Assembly: GCF_001279525.1 (NCBI RefSeq)
Contig: NZ_LGDY01000091.1
Location: 372,001 to 436,000, forward strand
Reading direction: 5' to 3'
Length of the DNA stretch: 64,000 nucleotides
Source: Nocardia sp. NRRL S-836
GTDB lineage: Bacteria > Actinomycetota > Actinomycetes > Mycobacteriales > Pseudonocardiaceae
A model generated the notes under the pieces. It ran no database searches. It was not told the origin of the DNA and was given only the letters and a program-made list of their open reading frames with translations. A program made the translations under genes and the position numbers. Of the stretch, positions 1 through 7,207 are shown piece after piece; position 1 is the stretch's first letter, and every line of letters begins with the position of its first letter.

Positions 1-1
1 T

Positions 2-190
2 GACGAGATCAAAGCCGCCATCGAGCGCCGGATCCGGAGCACGCGAACCGAGACGGACACGGTGGAGCGGGAAGTCCCCATCGGGCCACTGCTCAACGAG
101 CAGGGTCCGGCCACCCTCGTTCCGGTGTCCTCTGTGGACATCGGCGTTCCCGCTGCCTGGCTCCCGGCAGGAAAACTCATCGAGGAATGA
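2..190 (+). CDS. C-terminal end of an unidentified protein (partial)
   Basis: An open frame enters from the left edge and stops at a TGA at 188-190, giving 62 C-terminal residues with normal actinobacterial codon use. It begins with a charged segment (DEIKAAIERRIRS) and ends in a hydrophobic tail (PAAWLPAGKLIEE). I do not recognise the family from this fragment. The next gene starts 4 nt after the stop, so the two are probably co-transcribed and translationally coupled. Confidence 0.7.
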   Translation, partial: DEIKAAIERRIRSTRTETDTVEREVPIGPLLNEQGPATLVPVSSVDIGVPAAWLPAGKLIEE

Positions 191-194
191 TGTC

Positions 195-731
195 ATGAGC
201 AGCAGTTCTTCGGCCAAGGGGAAGTGGGTTCCCGAGGCCGAGTACGACGAGATCACCAAGAAGATCCCGATCCTGTGCATCGACGTGCTGCCGGTCCACC
301 CGGGGCCGGAGCCACTGGTGGGACTGATCCTCCGCGACACCTTCTGGGGCCGCCGTCGATGGTGCCTCGTCGGCGGCGGAGTCCACCACGGCGAACCACT
401 GACGAACGCCGTCGAGAGGGTCTTCGACTGGGCGCTGGGTGACCGGGTCTCACTCGACCTCGACACCCTGGACCTGAAGGAAGTCGTGGAGTACTTCCCC
501 GATCCTGACACCGGCGAGTTCTTCGACCCCCGCAAGCATGCCGTCGCCCTCACCTACACCTGCGTCATGTCGGGTGACCCGCGTCCTCGTGGGAAGGCCT
601 TCGATTTCCGCTGGTTCTCGCCCGACGCGCTTCCCGAGCGTGACTCCCTCGGTTTCGGGCAGGATCGTCTTGTACCGCGCCTCCTGGCTGCTCACGCCTC
701 GACCAACCACCGAGCCGATCCGGCAACATGA
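195..731 (+). CDS. Nudix-fold protein with degenerate Nudix box (DUF4916-like)
   Basis: A 178-residue soluble protein with a Nudix layout: strand-rich N-terminus, a glycine-rich box at residues 60-83, and a C-terminal strand with the RWFSPDALP element common in this fold. In a catalytic Nudix box (Gx5Ex7REUxEExGU) the metal ligands are glutamates in REUxEE. Here the aligned positions 76, 79 and 80 are Val, Trp and Ala; only the first Gly and Glu67 remain. Family knowledge suggests either a GDP-mannose-hydrolase-like variant or a binding protein without hydrolase activity. Start ATG 195 lies 4 nt after the upstream stop. Confidence 0.75.
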   Translation: MSSSSSAKGKWVPEAEYDEITKKIPILCIDVLPVHPGPEPLVGLILRDTFWGRRRWCLVGGGVHHGEPLTNAVERVFDWALGDRVSLDLDTLDLKEVVEYFPDPDTGEFFDPRKHAVALTYTCVMSGDPRPRGKAFDFRWFSPDALPERDSLGFGQDRLVPRLLAAHASTNHRADPAT

Positions 732-732
732 C

Positions 733-861
733 GGTTTCGGCGGCTGCGGGCGGCACAGCGGGGCGCTGGCACGGGCGGTCGCGGCGTCGGGGGAGGTGCT
801 GCTGACCGAACGACTGTCCACTCTGGACGGCGTCGAGGCCGGCCGCGATCACCCACTCGGG
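733..861 (+). other. Coding-like remnant between convergent genes
   Basis: Between the Nudix-like stop and the end of the enolase-like pseudogene, one plus-strand frame reads through about 40 residues with GC-rich third positions (segment ALARAVAASGEVLLTERL, near 775-830). It has no start of its own, and beyond 862 it is only antisense to the pseudogene. It could be debris of a lost gene next to the decayed enolase-family gene, or a chance open frame in GC-rich DNA. Confidence 0.2.
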
Positions 862-1740
862 TCAACGCTGTGCCAGCACGTCGACGGCCAGCTCGCGGAC
901 CGTCTTCTCGTCCACCTCGACACCGAGCCCCGGGCCGTCCTGCACCACCGCCCTGCCGTTCCGCACGGTGATACCCGACGCGTGCGGCGAGGCGATGAAC
1001 TGGCGGCCCTGAGCCGCCGCTGGCCCGCGATGTCGTTGGCGGGCAGCGGTTGCTCGAACGCGAACACCCCGAGCTTGGCGAGACCGCGGGCCGGCCGCAG
1101 TGCCTCGTCGCGCGTGTAGGCCTGGTTCGCGTCCACCCACAGCGGCGCGTCCGGCGCTGCCTCCCTGACCGCGCGCACCACGGCGAGGTCCGTGCGCTCG
1201 TCGTGCAGGCCGACCTTCACCTTGACCGCCCGGTAGCCCTCGGCCAGGCCTTCGGCGACGCACTCGGCGGCCTCCGCGGGCGTCTGGCCGGACACGACCC
1301 ACGCCAGCTCCACCTCGTCGTGCCGCCGCTGCCCCCACAGCGCGCCCAGCGGGACGCCGAGCGCCCGCCCGGCGAGGTCGTGCAGCGCCACGTCGACGGC
1401 GGCCTTCGCCAGCGGCGCGCCGATCGAGAAGCCGCGGTTGATCGTGCGCTCGAAGATGCGGCCGATGCCGTCGAGCTGCCAGACCGGCTGCCCGATGATC
1501 GCGGGCGCCAGGCAGCGGCTGATGGTCGTGAAGATCGATTCAGTCGTCTCGTAGGTCCACGCGGGGATCGGGGTCGCCTCGCCCCACCCGTGCACGCCAC
1601 CCGGACACCTTGACCAGCACGCGGATGCTCGGACGGCCGGCCACCGCGACCGGTCCGCCGGACATGCCGAACGACCGGGTGGTGGGCAGTGCGACGGCGA
1701 ACGTCTCGACCCGTTCGACCGTCAAGCCGCTCAGCTTCAT
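862..1740 (-). pseudogene. Enolase-superfamily (muconate cycloisomerase / mandelate racemase type) pseudogene
   Basis: Starting at ATG 1740, the first 47 residues (MKLSGLTVERVETFAVALP, ending VLVKVSG) are the usual N-terminal capping domain. Near 1602-1606 the frame shifts and continues as GWGEATPIPAW, followed by the barrel with KVKVG and the metal-site segment WVDANQAYTRDEA. Near 1000-1010 it breaks again: after the EQPLP element the sequence jumps out of frame to the C-terminal end (QFIASPHASGITVRNGRA, stop 862-864). Roughly 100 residues of the barrel, including later metal ligands, are missing compared with a typical length near 370. Two lesions make function very unlikely. It is divergent from the ABC genes with a LacI-type operator between them. 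Confidence 0.85.
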
Positions 1741-1784
1741 CGATCCTCCACCTTGACCGGTCCGTGAGCCGGACATAGCGTACT

Positions 1785-1798
1785 GGAAAGCGCTTTCC
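1785..1798. promoter_or_regulatory. LacI-family operator, copy 1
   Basis: GGAAAGCGCTTTCC is a perfect 14-bp palindrome centred between 1791 and 1792. It matches the TGGAAAGCGCTTTCCA type of site used by LacI/GalR sugar repressors in actinobacteria. It lies between the divergent enolase-like pseudogene (start 1740) and the permease gene (start 1815), so it could repress both. Near copies precede the two dehydrogenase genes at about 4616 and 7160. No LacI gene lies in the window. Confidence 0.8.
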
Positions 1799-1814
1799 GA
1801 CCTCAGGGAGCTTC

Positions 1815-2636
1815 GTGGACAAGGTTTCGGCGGACCGCAGGCGGGGCGGCGTCGTCGAGCGGGCGTGGCGCCCGGTCGCGCTGATCTTCGCCTTCATCCT
1901 GGTGTGGCAGCTCGTCACCGCCACCGAGCTGGTCGAGCCCTACCTCGTGCCGTCGCCGGGCAAGACGGCCGACGTGCTGATCGGCAGGTGGTCGTACCTG
2001 TGGCCGCACACCCTGACGACCACCTGGGAGACGGTCCTCGGCTTCGTCATCGCCGCGGCCGTCGGCGTCCTGGTCGCCGTCGCGATGGTGTACTCGCGGG
2101 CGGTCGAGAGCACGGTCTACCCGGTCCTGCTGTTCGCGCAGGTCATTCCGAAGATCGCGATCGCACCGCTGTTCGTGGTGTGGCTCGGGTTCGGCTTCGA
2201 GCCCAAGGTCATCGTGGCCGTGCTGATGGCGTTCTTCCCGGTCGTGATCTCGATGGTCACCGGGCTGAAGTCCGTCGACAGCGAGATGCTGGAGCTGGCC
2301 GCGACGATGGGCGGCGGGCCGCTGAAGACGTTCGCGAAGATCCGCTTCCCGGCGGCGCTGCCGCACCTGTTCGCCGGCCTGAAGGTCGCTATCACGCTGG
2401 CCGTCACCGGTGCCGTGGTCGGCGAGTTCGTCGGCGCCAACGAAGGCCTCGGCTACGTGATCCTGCAGGCCAACGGCAACCTGGACACGCCGATGCTCTT
2501 CGCCGGCCTGATCGTGATGTCGGTCGTCGGCGTGCTGCTGTTCGCGCTGCTCGACCTCGCCGAGAAGCTGATGCTGCCCTGGCACGCCAGCAGGCGCGGT
2601 TCCGCCGTCACCACAACCCTTCTCGCGAAAGGCTGA
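1815..2636 (+). CDS. ABC transporter permease, SsuC/TauC/ThiX type
   Basis: A 273-residue integral membrane protein, the permease of an NMT1-type importer. Several hydrophobic helices are evident, and the cytoplasmic EAA loop is recognisable (ELAATMGGGPLKTF then FPAALPHLFAGL), where the ATPase docks. The GTG start at 1815 follows a good ribosome site (CAGGGAG, 1804-1810), and the LacI-type operator sits just upstream. The binding-protein gene begins 3 nt after the stop and the ATPase gene follows. Substrate cannot be read from the sequence; relatives move nitrate, sulfonates, taurine or pyrimidine precursors, while the regulon context suggests a sugar-derived compound. Confidence 0.9.
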   Translation: MDKVSADRRRGGVVERAWRPVALIFAFILVWQLVTATELVEPYLVPSPGKTADVLIGRWSYLWPHTLTTTWETVLGFVIAAAVGVLVAVAMVYSRAVESTVYPVLLFAQVIPKIAIAPLFVVWLGFGFEPKVIVAVLMAFFPVVISMVTGLKSVDSEMLELAATMGGGPLKTFAKIRFPAALPHLFAGLKVAITLAVTGAVVGEFVGANEGLGYVILQANGNLDTPMLFAGLIVMSVVGVLLFALLDLAEKLMLPWHASRRGSAVTTTLLAKG

Positions 2637-2639
2637 CCG

Positions 2640-3644
2640 ATGAGGAAAGTGCTCGCAGGCCTGCTCCCCGCGGTGCTGCTGGTCGCCGCCTGCGGTGGTG
2701 GCGGAGGCGGTGCGGCCGGCTCCGGTGGCGCCCAGGAGGCCACGCTCACCCTCAACTGGTACCCGTACGGCGAGCACGCGCCGTTCTACTACGGGCTCAA
2801 GCAGGGCATCTTCGAGAAGCACGGCATCAAGCTCAAGATCCAGGCGGGCCAGGGCTCCGGCAAGACCGTCCAGGCGACCGGCGCCGGCCAGACGGACTTC
2901 GGCTGGGCGGACACCTCGGCGCTGGCCACCGCGGTCGAGAACGGCGTGCCGGTCAAGAGCATCGGCGTGTACCTGCAGACCACACCGGCGTCGGTGCAGT
3001 TCTTCACCGAGAAGAACATCAGCACACCCGCCGACCTCAGGGGCAGGTCCGTCGCGACGACCGCCGGTGACGCGCTCACCAAGACGTTCCCCGCGTTCCT
3101 CAAGCGCAACGGCATGCAGGAGTCGGACGTCTCCATCCAGAACATCGACCCGGCCGGCAAGATGGCCGCGGTCATCTCCGGCCGCACCGACGTGCTGCTC
3201 GGCTTCGCCTCCGACCAGGGGCCGACGATCAAGGAGAAGGCCGGCAAGGACGTCTCCTACCTGCGGTTCTCCGAGTTCGGGTTGAACTACTTCAGCAACG
3301 GCCTGCTCGCGGGCAGGTCCCTGCTGCAGAAGGACCCCGAGCTGGTCAAGAAGATGGTCCAGGCCACCCAGGAGGCGTGGACCGCCGCGGAGCAGGACCC
3401 GCAGGCCGCCGCCGACGCGATGAAGGGCGCCGCCGAGCAGCTGCCCTCGCCGACCGTGGTGCTGGAGCAGTTCAAGACGACGCTGACGCTGCTGCACACC
3501 GACGCCACGAAGGGCAAGGCGCCGGGCGTCAACAGCGCGGACGACTGGAAGAAGACCATCGACACCTTCCAGCAGACCGGCATCATCGGCAAGGCGGCCG
3601 AGCCCTCCGCGTACTGGGAGGAAAGCGTTGCCCCGAAGGGATGA
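2640..3644 (+). CDS. ABC transporter substrate-binding lipoprotein, NMT1/SsuA-like
   Basis: A 334-residue secreted lipoprotein. The N-terminus is a lipoprotein signal ending in the lipobox LVAAC with Cys18 as lipidated residue, followed by a Gly/Ala/Ser linker. The body opens with TLTLNWYPYGEHAPFYYG and continues with GIFEKHGIKLKI, the standard NMT1/SsuA/THI5-like beginning. It would capture solute outside the membrane and deliver it to the permease encoded 3 nt upstream. The stop overlaps the ATPase start (ATGA), a sign of coupled translation. Ligand unknown. Confidence 0.9.
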   Translation: MRKVLAGLLPAVLLVAACGGGGGGAAGSGGAQEATLTLNWYPYGEHAPFYYGLKQGIFEKHGIKLKIQAGQGSGKTVQATGAGQTDFGWADTSALATAVENGVPVKSIGVYLQTTPASVQFFTEKNISTPADLRGRSVATTAGDALTKTFPAFLKRNGMQESDVSIQNIDPAGKMAAVISGRTDVLLGFASDQGPTIKEKAGKDVSYLRFSEFGLNYFSNGLLAGRSLLQKDPELVKKMVQATQEAWTAAEQDPQAAADAMKGAAEQLPSPTVVLEQFKTTLTLLHTDATKGKAPGVNSADDWKKTIDTFQQTGIIGKAAEPSAYWEESVAPKG

Positions 3645-4474
3645 GCGCGTGGAAGGGCAGGCCGGAACCGATGAGCGCTGAACCGATGACCACCACCGCG
3701 GCCACGAGTGCCGTCGCCATCACCGGCGTCTCCGTGCGCTTCCACTCGAAACGCGCCGAGACCACCGCGATCGACCAGGTCTCGCTCGACGTCGCACCGG
3801 GCGAGTTCGTGTCCATCGTCGGTCCGTCCGGCTGCGGCAAGTCGACACTGCTGAAGCTCGTCTCCGGTCTGCTGCGGCCCTCCTCTGGCTCGGTGCGGCT
3901 GCTGGGCGAGGAGGTGCGCGGGCCCCGGCACGACATCGGGTTCGTCTTCCAGCGCGCGGCACTGCTGGAGTGGCGGTCCGCGCGCAGGAACATCCTGCTG
4001 CAGGCCGAGATGCGCGGCATGGACGCGGCCGAGGCGGGCCGGCGCGCCGACGAGCTCATCGAGATGACCGGGCTCACCGGCTTCGAGAACGCACTGCCGC
4101 ACGAGCTGTCCGGCGGCATGCAGCAGCGCGTGGCGCTGTGCCGCGCCCTGCTGCACCGGCCGCGGGTGCTGCTGATGGACGAACCGTTCGGCGCGCTGGA
4201 CGCGCTGACCCGCGAGCAGATGAACGTCGAGCTGCACCGGGTGTGGCACGAGACCGGCACGACCGTCCTGCTCGTGACGCACTCGATCGCGGAGTCGGTG
4301 TACCTGGCGAACCGGGTGGTCGTGCTGACGCGGCGCCCGGCCGTGGTCAAGGAGGTGATCGACGTCGACCTGCCGCAGCAGCGGGAGTACTCGGCGACGA
4401 TGGCCCGGCCGGAGTTCGCGGCGGCGGCCGCGCACATCCGGGACCTGCTGGGGGCCGGGACCGAGCGCGAGTGA
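3641..4474 (+). CDS. ABC transporter ATP-binding protein, SsuB/TauB-like
   Basis: A 277-residue ATPase of the nitrate/sulfonate/taurine importer class. Walker A GPSGCGKST is at 61-69, the signature LSGGMQQR at 156-163, Walker B VLLMDEP at 176-182 followed by the D-loop GALD, and the H-loop histidine in LLVTHSI. I start it at ATG 3641, which overlaps the upstream TGA and has a GAAGGG ribosome site; an in-frame ATG at 3671 is the alternative and would remove ten poorly conserved residues. Last gene of the three-gene importer operon. Confidence 0.9.
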   Translation: MSAWKGRPEPMSAEPMTTTAATSAVAITGVSVRFHSKRAETTAIDQVSLDVAPGEFVSIVGPSGCGKSTLLKLVSGLLRPSSGSVRLLGEEVRGPRHDIGFVFQRAALLEWRSARRNILLQAEMRGMDAAEAGRRADELIEMTGLTGFENALPHELSGGMQQRVALCRALLHRPRVLLMDEPFGALDALTREQMNVELHRVWHETGTTVLLVTHSIAESVYLANRVVVLTRRPAVVKEVIDVDLPQQREYSATMARPEFAAAAAHIRDLLGAGTERE

Positions 4475-4608
4475 GTCCGGCGGGGGCGCGGCCCGACGCG
4501 GGTGGTGTGGGGCTGCGGCCGGGTGCGCACTGATTCGGTGAGAGCGTGGCCGGGTGCGTGCCCTTGTCCGGCCCGGCGGCGGTGAGTAGAGTTTGGCCAG
4601 CCGCCGCG

Positions 4609-4624
4609 TGGTAAGCGCTTTCCA
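4609..4624. promoter_or_regulatory. LacI-family operator, copy 2
   Basis: TGGTAAGCGCTTTCCA is the 16-bp LacI-type site with a single mismatch between the arms, centred between 4616 and 4617. It lies in the 177-bp gap before the secreted dehydrogenase gene (start 4652), about 35 nt from centre to start codon. A repressor bound here would overlap the promoter or block early elongation. Confidence 0.75.
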
Positions 4625-4651
4625 AGCAGCCGACCCACGAGGTGGTGGAAC

Positions 4652-7132
4652 GTGTCCAGACGATCGTTCTCGGTCCTGTTCGCGACGTTCGCGCTCGTCG
4701 CGACCTCCCTGGCGCCACCGGCAACGGCGCAGCCAAGCCCCGCCGCGGTCCAGGTGGGCCCGGTCGCCGATCCACTCCCGACACCCGCCCCGTCCGGCAT
4801 CGGGTTGCGGCTGCGGGAGATCGCGCGCCTGCCGCAGTCCTCGACCACGCCCGCCGCGGGCGACAGCCGCCTCAACCAGTACAACCGCGTCAACCACCTC
4901 GGCGAGGTTCCGGACGGTTCGGGCCGCCTGTTCGTCCCCGACATGAACGGCAAGCTCTACACGCTCAAGCACGACGGCACCGGGCAGCGCACCTACCTCG
5001 ACGTCCGGGCGGCGATCGGCGCGAACTTCCACAACCACCAGGGGCTCGGGTCCGGGTTCGGTTTCGTCGCGTTCCACCCGGAGTTCGCGACGAACGGCAA
5101 GTTCTACACCGCGCACACCGAGGTCAAGGACGCGTTGAAGAAGCCGACGGACCTGCCGTCGCCGAACTCGGTGGTGCACGGCGTGATCACCGAGTGGACC
5201 GCGGCGAACCCGGCAGCGGCGACGTTCGCGGGGACGCGCAGGGAGCTGCTGCGCATCGGGTTCGAGATGTACCTGCACGGGTTCCAGGAGATCGGCTTCA
5301 ACCCGACGGCGGCGCCCGGCACGCCCGACCACGGCCTGCTGTACCCGGCAGTCGGCGACGGTGGTGTCGGCTACCGCTCGGACGTGCCGCAGGACTTGGC
5401 GGTGCCGCAGGGCAAGATCCTGCGCATCGACCCCGCGGGGACCGGCAGCGGCAACGGGAAGTACGGCATTCCCGCGTCGAACCCGTTCCTGGGGCGGCCG
5501 GGAGCGCTGCGCGAGCTGTTCGCGATCGGGGTGCGCGACCCGTACCGGTTCAGCTGGGACGCCGGTGGCACGCACAAGATGTTCCTCGGGCACATCGGCG
5601 AGAAGGTCGTCGAGTCGGTCTACGAGGTCAGGCCCGGCGCCAACCTCGGCTGGGGGCAGCGCGAAGGGCACCTGACCTACCGGCGCGACGACCCGAAGTG
5701 CCAGCTGTACCCGTTGCCCGCCGACGACGCGAAGTACGGCTACACCTACCCGGTCGCCGGGTTCGACCACAACCGGCCCGGCGGCGGGTGCGGTGACAGC
5801 GGCACCGCGCTGATCGGCGGGTTCGTCTACCGCGGCAGCGCGATCCCGGCGTTGCGGGGTAAGTACGTCTACGGCGAGGGCGTCAAGGGGCTGCTGTACT
5901 ACGCAGACGAGCAGGACATGCGGGCCGGTGCGCCGATCGCGAAGACCTTCGAGCTCGCGGTGCACGACGCGGCCGGCCGGCGCACGACGTTGCGGACGCT
6001 GACCGGCAAGAGCCGCGTGGACCTGCGGTTCGGCGCGGACGCGGCGGGGGAGCTGTACGTGCTGGCCAAGGCGAACGGCAAGGTCTGGAAGGTCACCGGC
6101 ACCGTCCAGACGGCCGAGGCGTTCGGCAACGCCGGCGGGATCAACGACCTGCGGATCACCGGCACCGCCGCACCGGCGGCCCCGGCCACCCTGTCCGGAC
6201 CCACCGCCCTGTCCGCACCCACCGCCTCGGCCGGGTCCGGCGACGTCTCACCCGCCATCGCCGCGTCCGTCGTGCACCACTACGACTTCGAGCACCCGGT
6301 GACCGGCGACGCGGCCAAGGAGCAGGACATCGGCCGTGCGGGCGCCTCAACGCCGCTGTCGCTGGTCAACGGCGGTGCGGCGATGCGGACGGCCGACGGC
6401 GCGTTCCCCGGCTCCCGGACGTCGGTCCAGCTGAAGCAGGTGCGCCCGGACAGCAGGGGCAACGACGACTGGAAAGCCGGCGTGCACGGCTCCGGCGGCG
6501 TGGCGTCGATGAGGGCGTTCACCAACGTCCGCGGCATCTCCATCATGACGTGGGTCAAGGTCACCGGTGAGGCGCCCGCGCGCAACTCCGGCACCTCGGA
6601 CCCGTCGGACCTCTACGGCGCCATCGGGTTCGCCGGGATCCTCAGCGGCGACTCCGACGGGCACGCCGCCCGCGCGTTGCTGGAGGCCGAGAACCACGAC
6701 GGCGCCATGCGGCTGATCGCGCTGGCCCGCAGGCTGGACAGCGGCGAGAAGCAGTACTGGGTCTCGGAAGCCGGGTGGCGGACGCTGATCCCGCCCGGCA
6801 GGTGGGTGTTCCTGGCCGGGACGTTCGACTTCGACACCGGCGCGATCGGTCTCTACGTCGACGGCCGGCCGGTCGAGGGTTCCTACGCGGTCAAGGGTGA
6901 CCCGTGGCAGCTCGCCGGGCCGCCGGAGCCGGACCTGTCGTCGGCGACCGACCCGCGCGGGATCAAGGTCGGCGGGAGCTACCCGCGCAACGACCGCGAG
7001 GCCAACGCCTGCAACTGCCGGGTGGACGGGCTGATGTTCCTGGACCGCGCGGTCACCGCCGACGAGGTGCGCGCGCAGCACGAGTGGGTGACCAGGCCGA
7101 CGAGGGTTGTATCACCATTATCAGCTGGGTAG
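4652..7132 (+). CDS. Secreted PQQ-type sugar dehydrogenase (GSDH fold) fused to a LamG-like domain
   Basis: An 826-residue exported protein. Residues 1-27 are a signal peptide with a likely cleavage after PATA. Residues about 50-485 form a beta-propeller of the glucose/sorbosone dehydrogenase family, with family elements such as GEVPDGSGRLFVPDMNG, HGFQEIGFNP, QGKILRIDPAG and GVRDPYRFSWD. A Pro/Ala/Thr linker (about 495-535) leads to a LamG/concanavalin-like module (about 540-825; YDFEHPV, GNDDWKAG, FDFDTGAIGLYVDG). It should oxidise sugars outside the cell with PQQ while the LamG module binds glycan. GTG start with AGGTGGTGG upstream. No pqq biosynthesis genes are in the window. A LacI-type operator precedes it. 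Confidence 0.88.
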   Translation: MSRRSFSVLFATFALVATSLAPPATAQPSPAAVQVGPVADPLPTPAPSGIGLRLREIARLPQSSTTPAAGDSRLNQYNRVNHLGEVPDGSGRLFVPDMNGKLYTLKHDGTGQRTYLDVRAAIGANFHNHQGLGSGFGFVAFHPEFATNGKFYTAHTEVKDALKKPTDLPSPNSVVHGVITEWTAANPAAATFAGTRRELLRIGFEMYLHGFQEIGFNPTAAPGTPDHGLLYPAVGDGGVGYRSDVPQDLAVPQGKILRIDPAGTGSGNGKYGIPASNPFLGRPGALRELFAIGVRDPYRFSWDAGGTHKMFLGHIGEKVVESVYEVRPGANLGWGQREGHLTYRRDDPKCQLYPLPADDAKYGYTYPVAGFDHNRPGGGCGDSGTALIGGFVYRGSAIPALRGKYVYGEGVKGLLYYADEQDMRAGAPIAKTFELAVHDAAGRRTTLRTLTGKSRVDLRFGADAAGELYVLAKANGKVWKVTGTVQTAEAFGNAGGINDLRITGTAAPAAPATLSGPTALSAPTASAGSGDVSPAIAASVVHHYDFEHPVTGDAAKEQDIGRAGASTPLSLVNGGAAMRTADGAFPGSRTSVQLKQVRPDSRGNDDWKAGVHGSGGVASMRAFTNVRGISIMTWVKVTGEAPARNSGTSDPSDLYGAIGFAGILSGDSDGHAARALLEAENHDGAMRLIALARRLDSGEKQYWVSEAGWRTLIPPGRWVFLAGTFDFDTGAIGLYVDGRPVEGSYAVKGDPWQLAGPPEPDLSSATDPRGIKVGGSYPRNDREANACNCRVDGLMFLDRAVTADEVRAQHEWVTRPTRVVSPLSAG

Positions 7133-7153
7133 ATTCCCGGTGGCCGCCGCGTT

Positions 7154-7167
7154 GGAAAGCGCTTTCC
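7154..7167. promoter_or_regulatory. LacI-family operator, copy 3
   Basis: GGAAAGCGCTTTCC is identical to copy 1 and centred between 7160 and 7161, in the 75-bp gap between the two dehydrogenase genes. The leader between operator and start resembles that of the first dehydrogenase gene (GACCCAC followed by a GGTGGTGG ribosome site), consistent with duplication of promoter plus gene. Confidence 0.8.
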
Positions 7168-7207
7168 GCTGCCGTGCTGCCACGGCCAGACCCACAGGGT
7201 GGTGGGG

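Noticed and set aside
733..1119. A plus-strand gene over the enolase pseudogene end
   Set aside because: Beyond 862 it is antisense to recognisable enolase-family sequence; only the short piece before 862 might be debris.
3287..5965. A very long minus-strand frame opposite the importer and dehydrogenase genes
   Set aside because: It is antisense to clearly homologous genes and is a by-product of high GC; the translation is Arg/Gly/Val-rich without recognisable domains. Similar long frames elsewhere were dismissed for the same reason.
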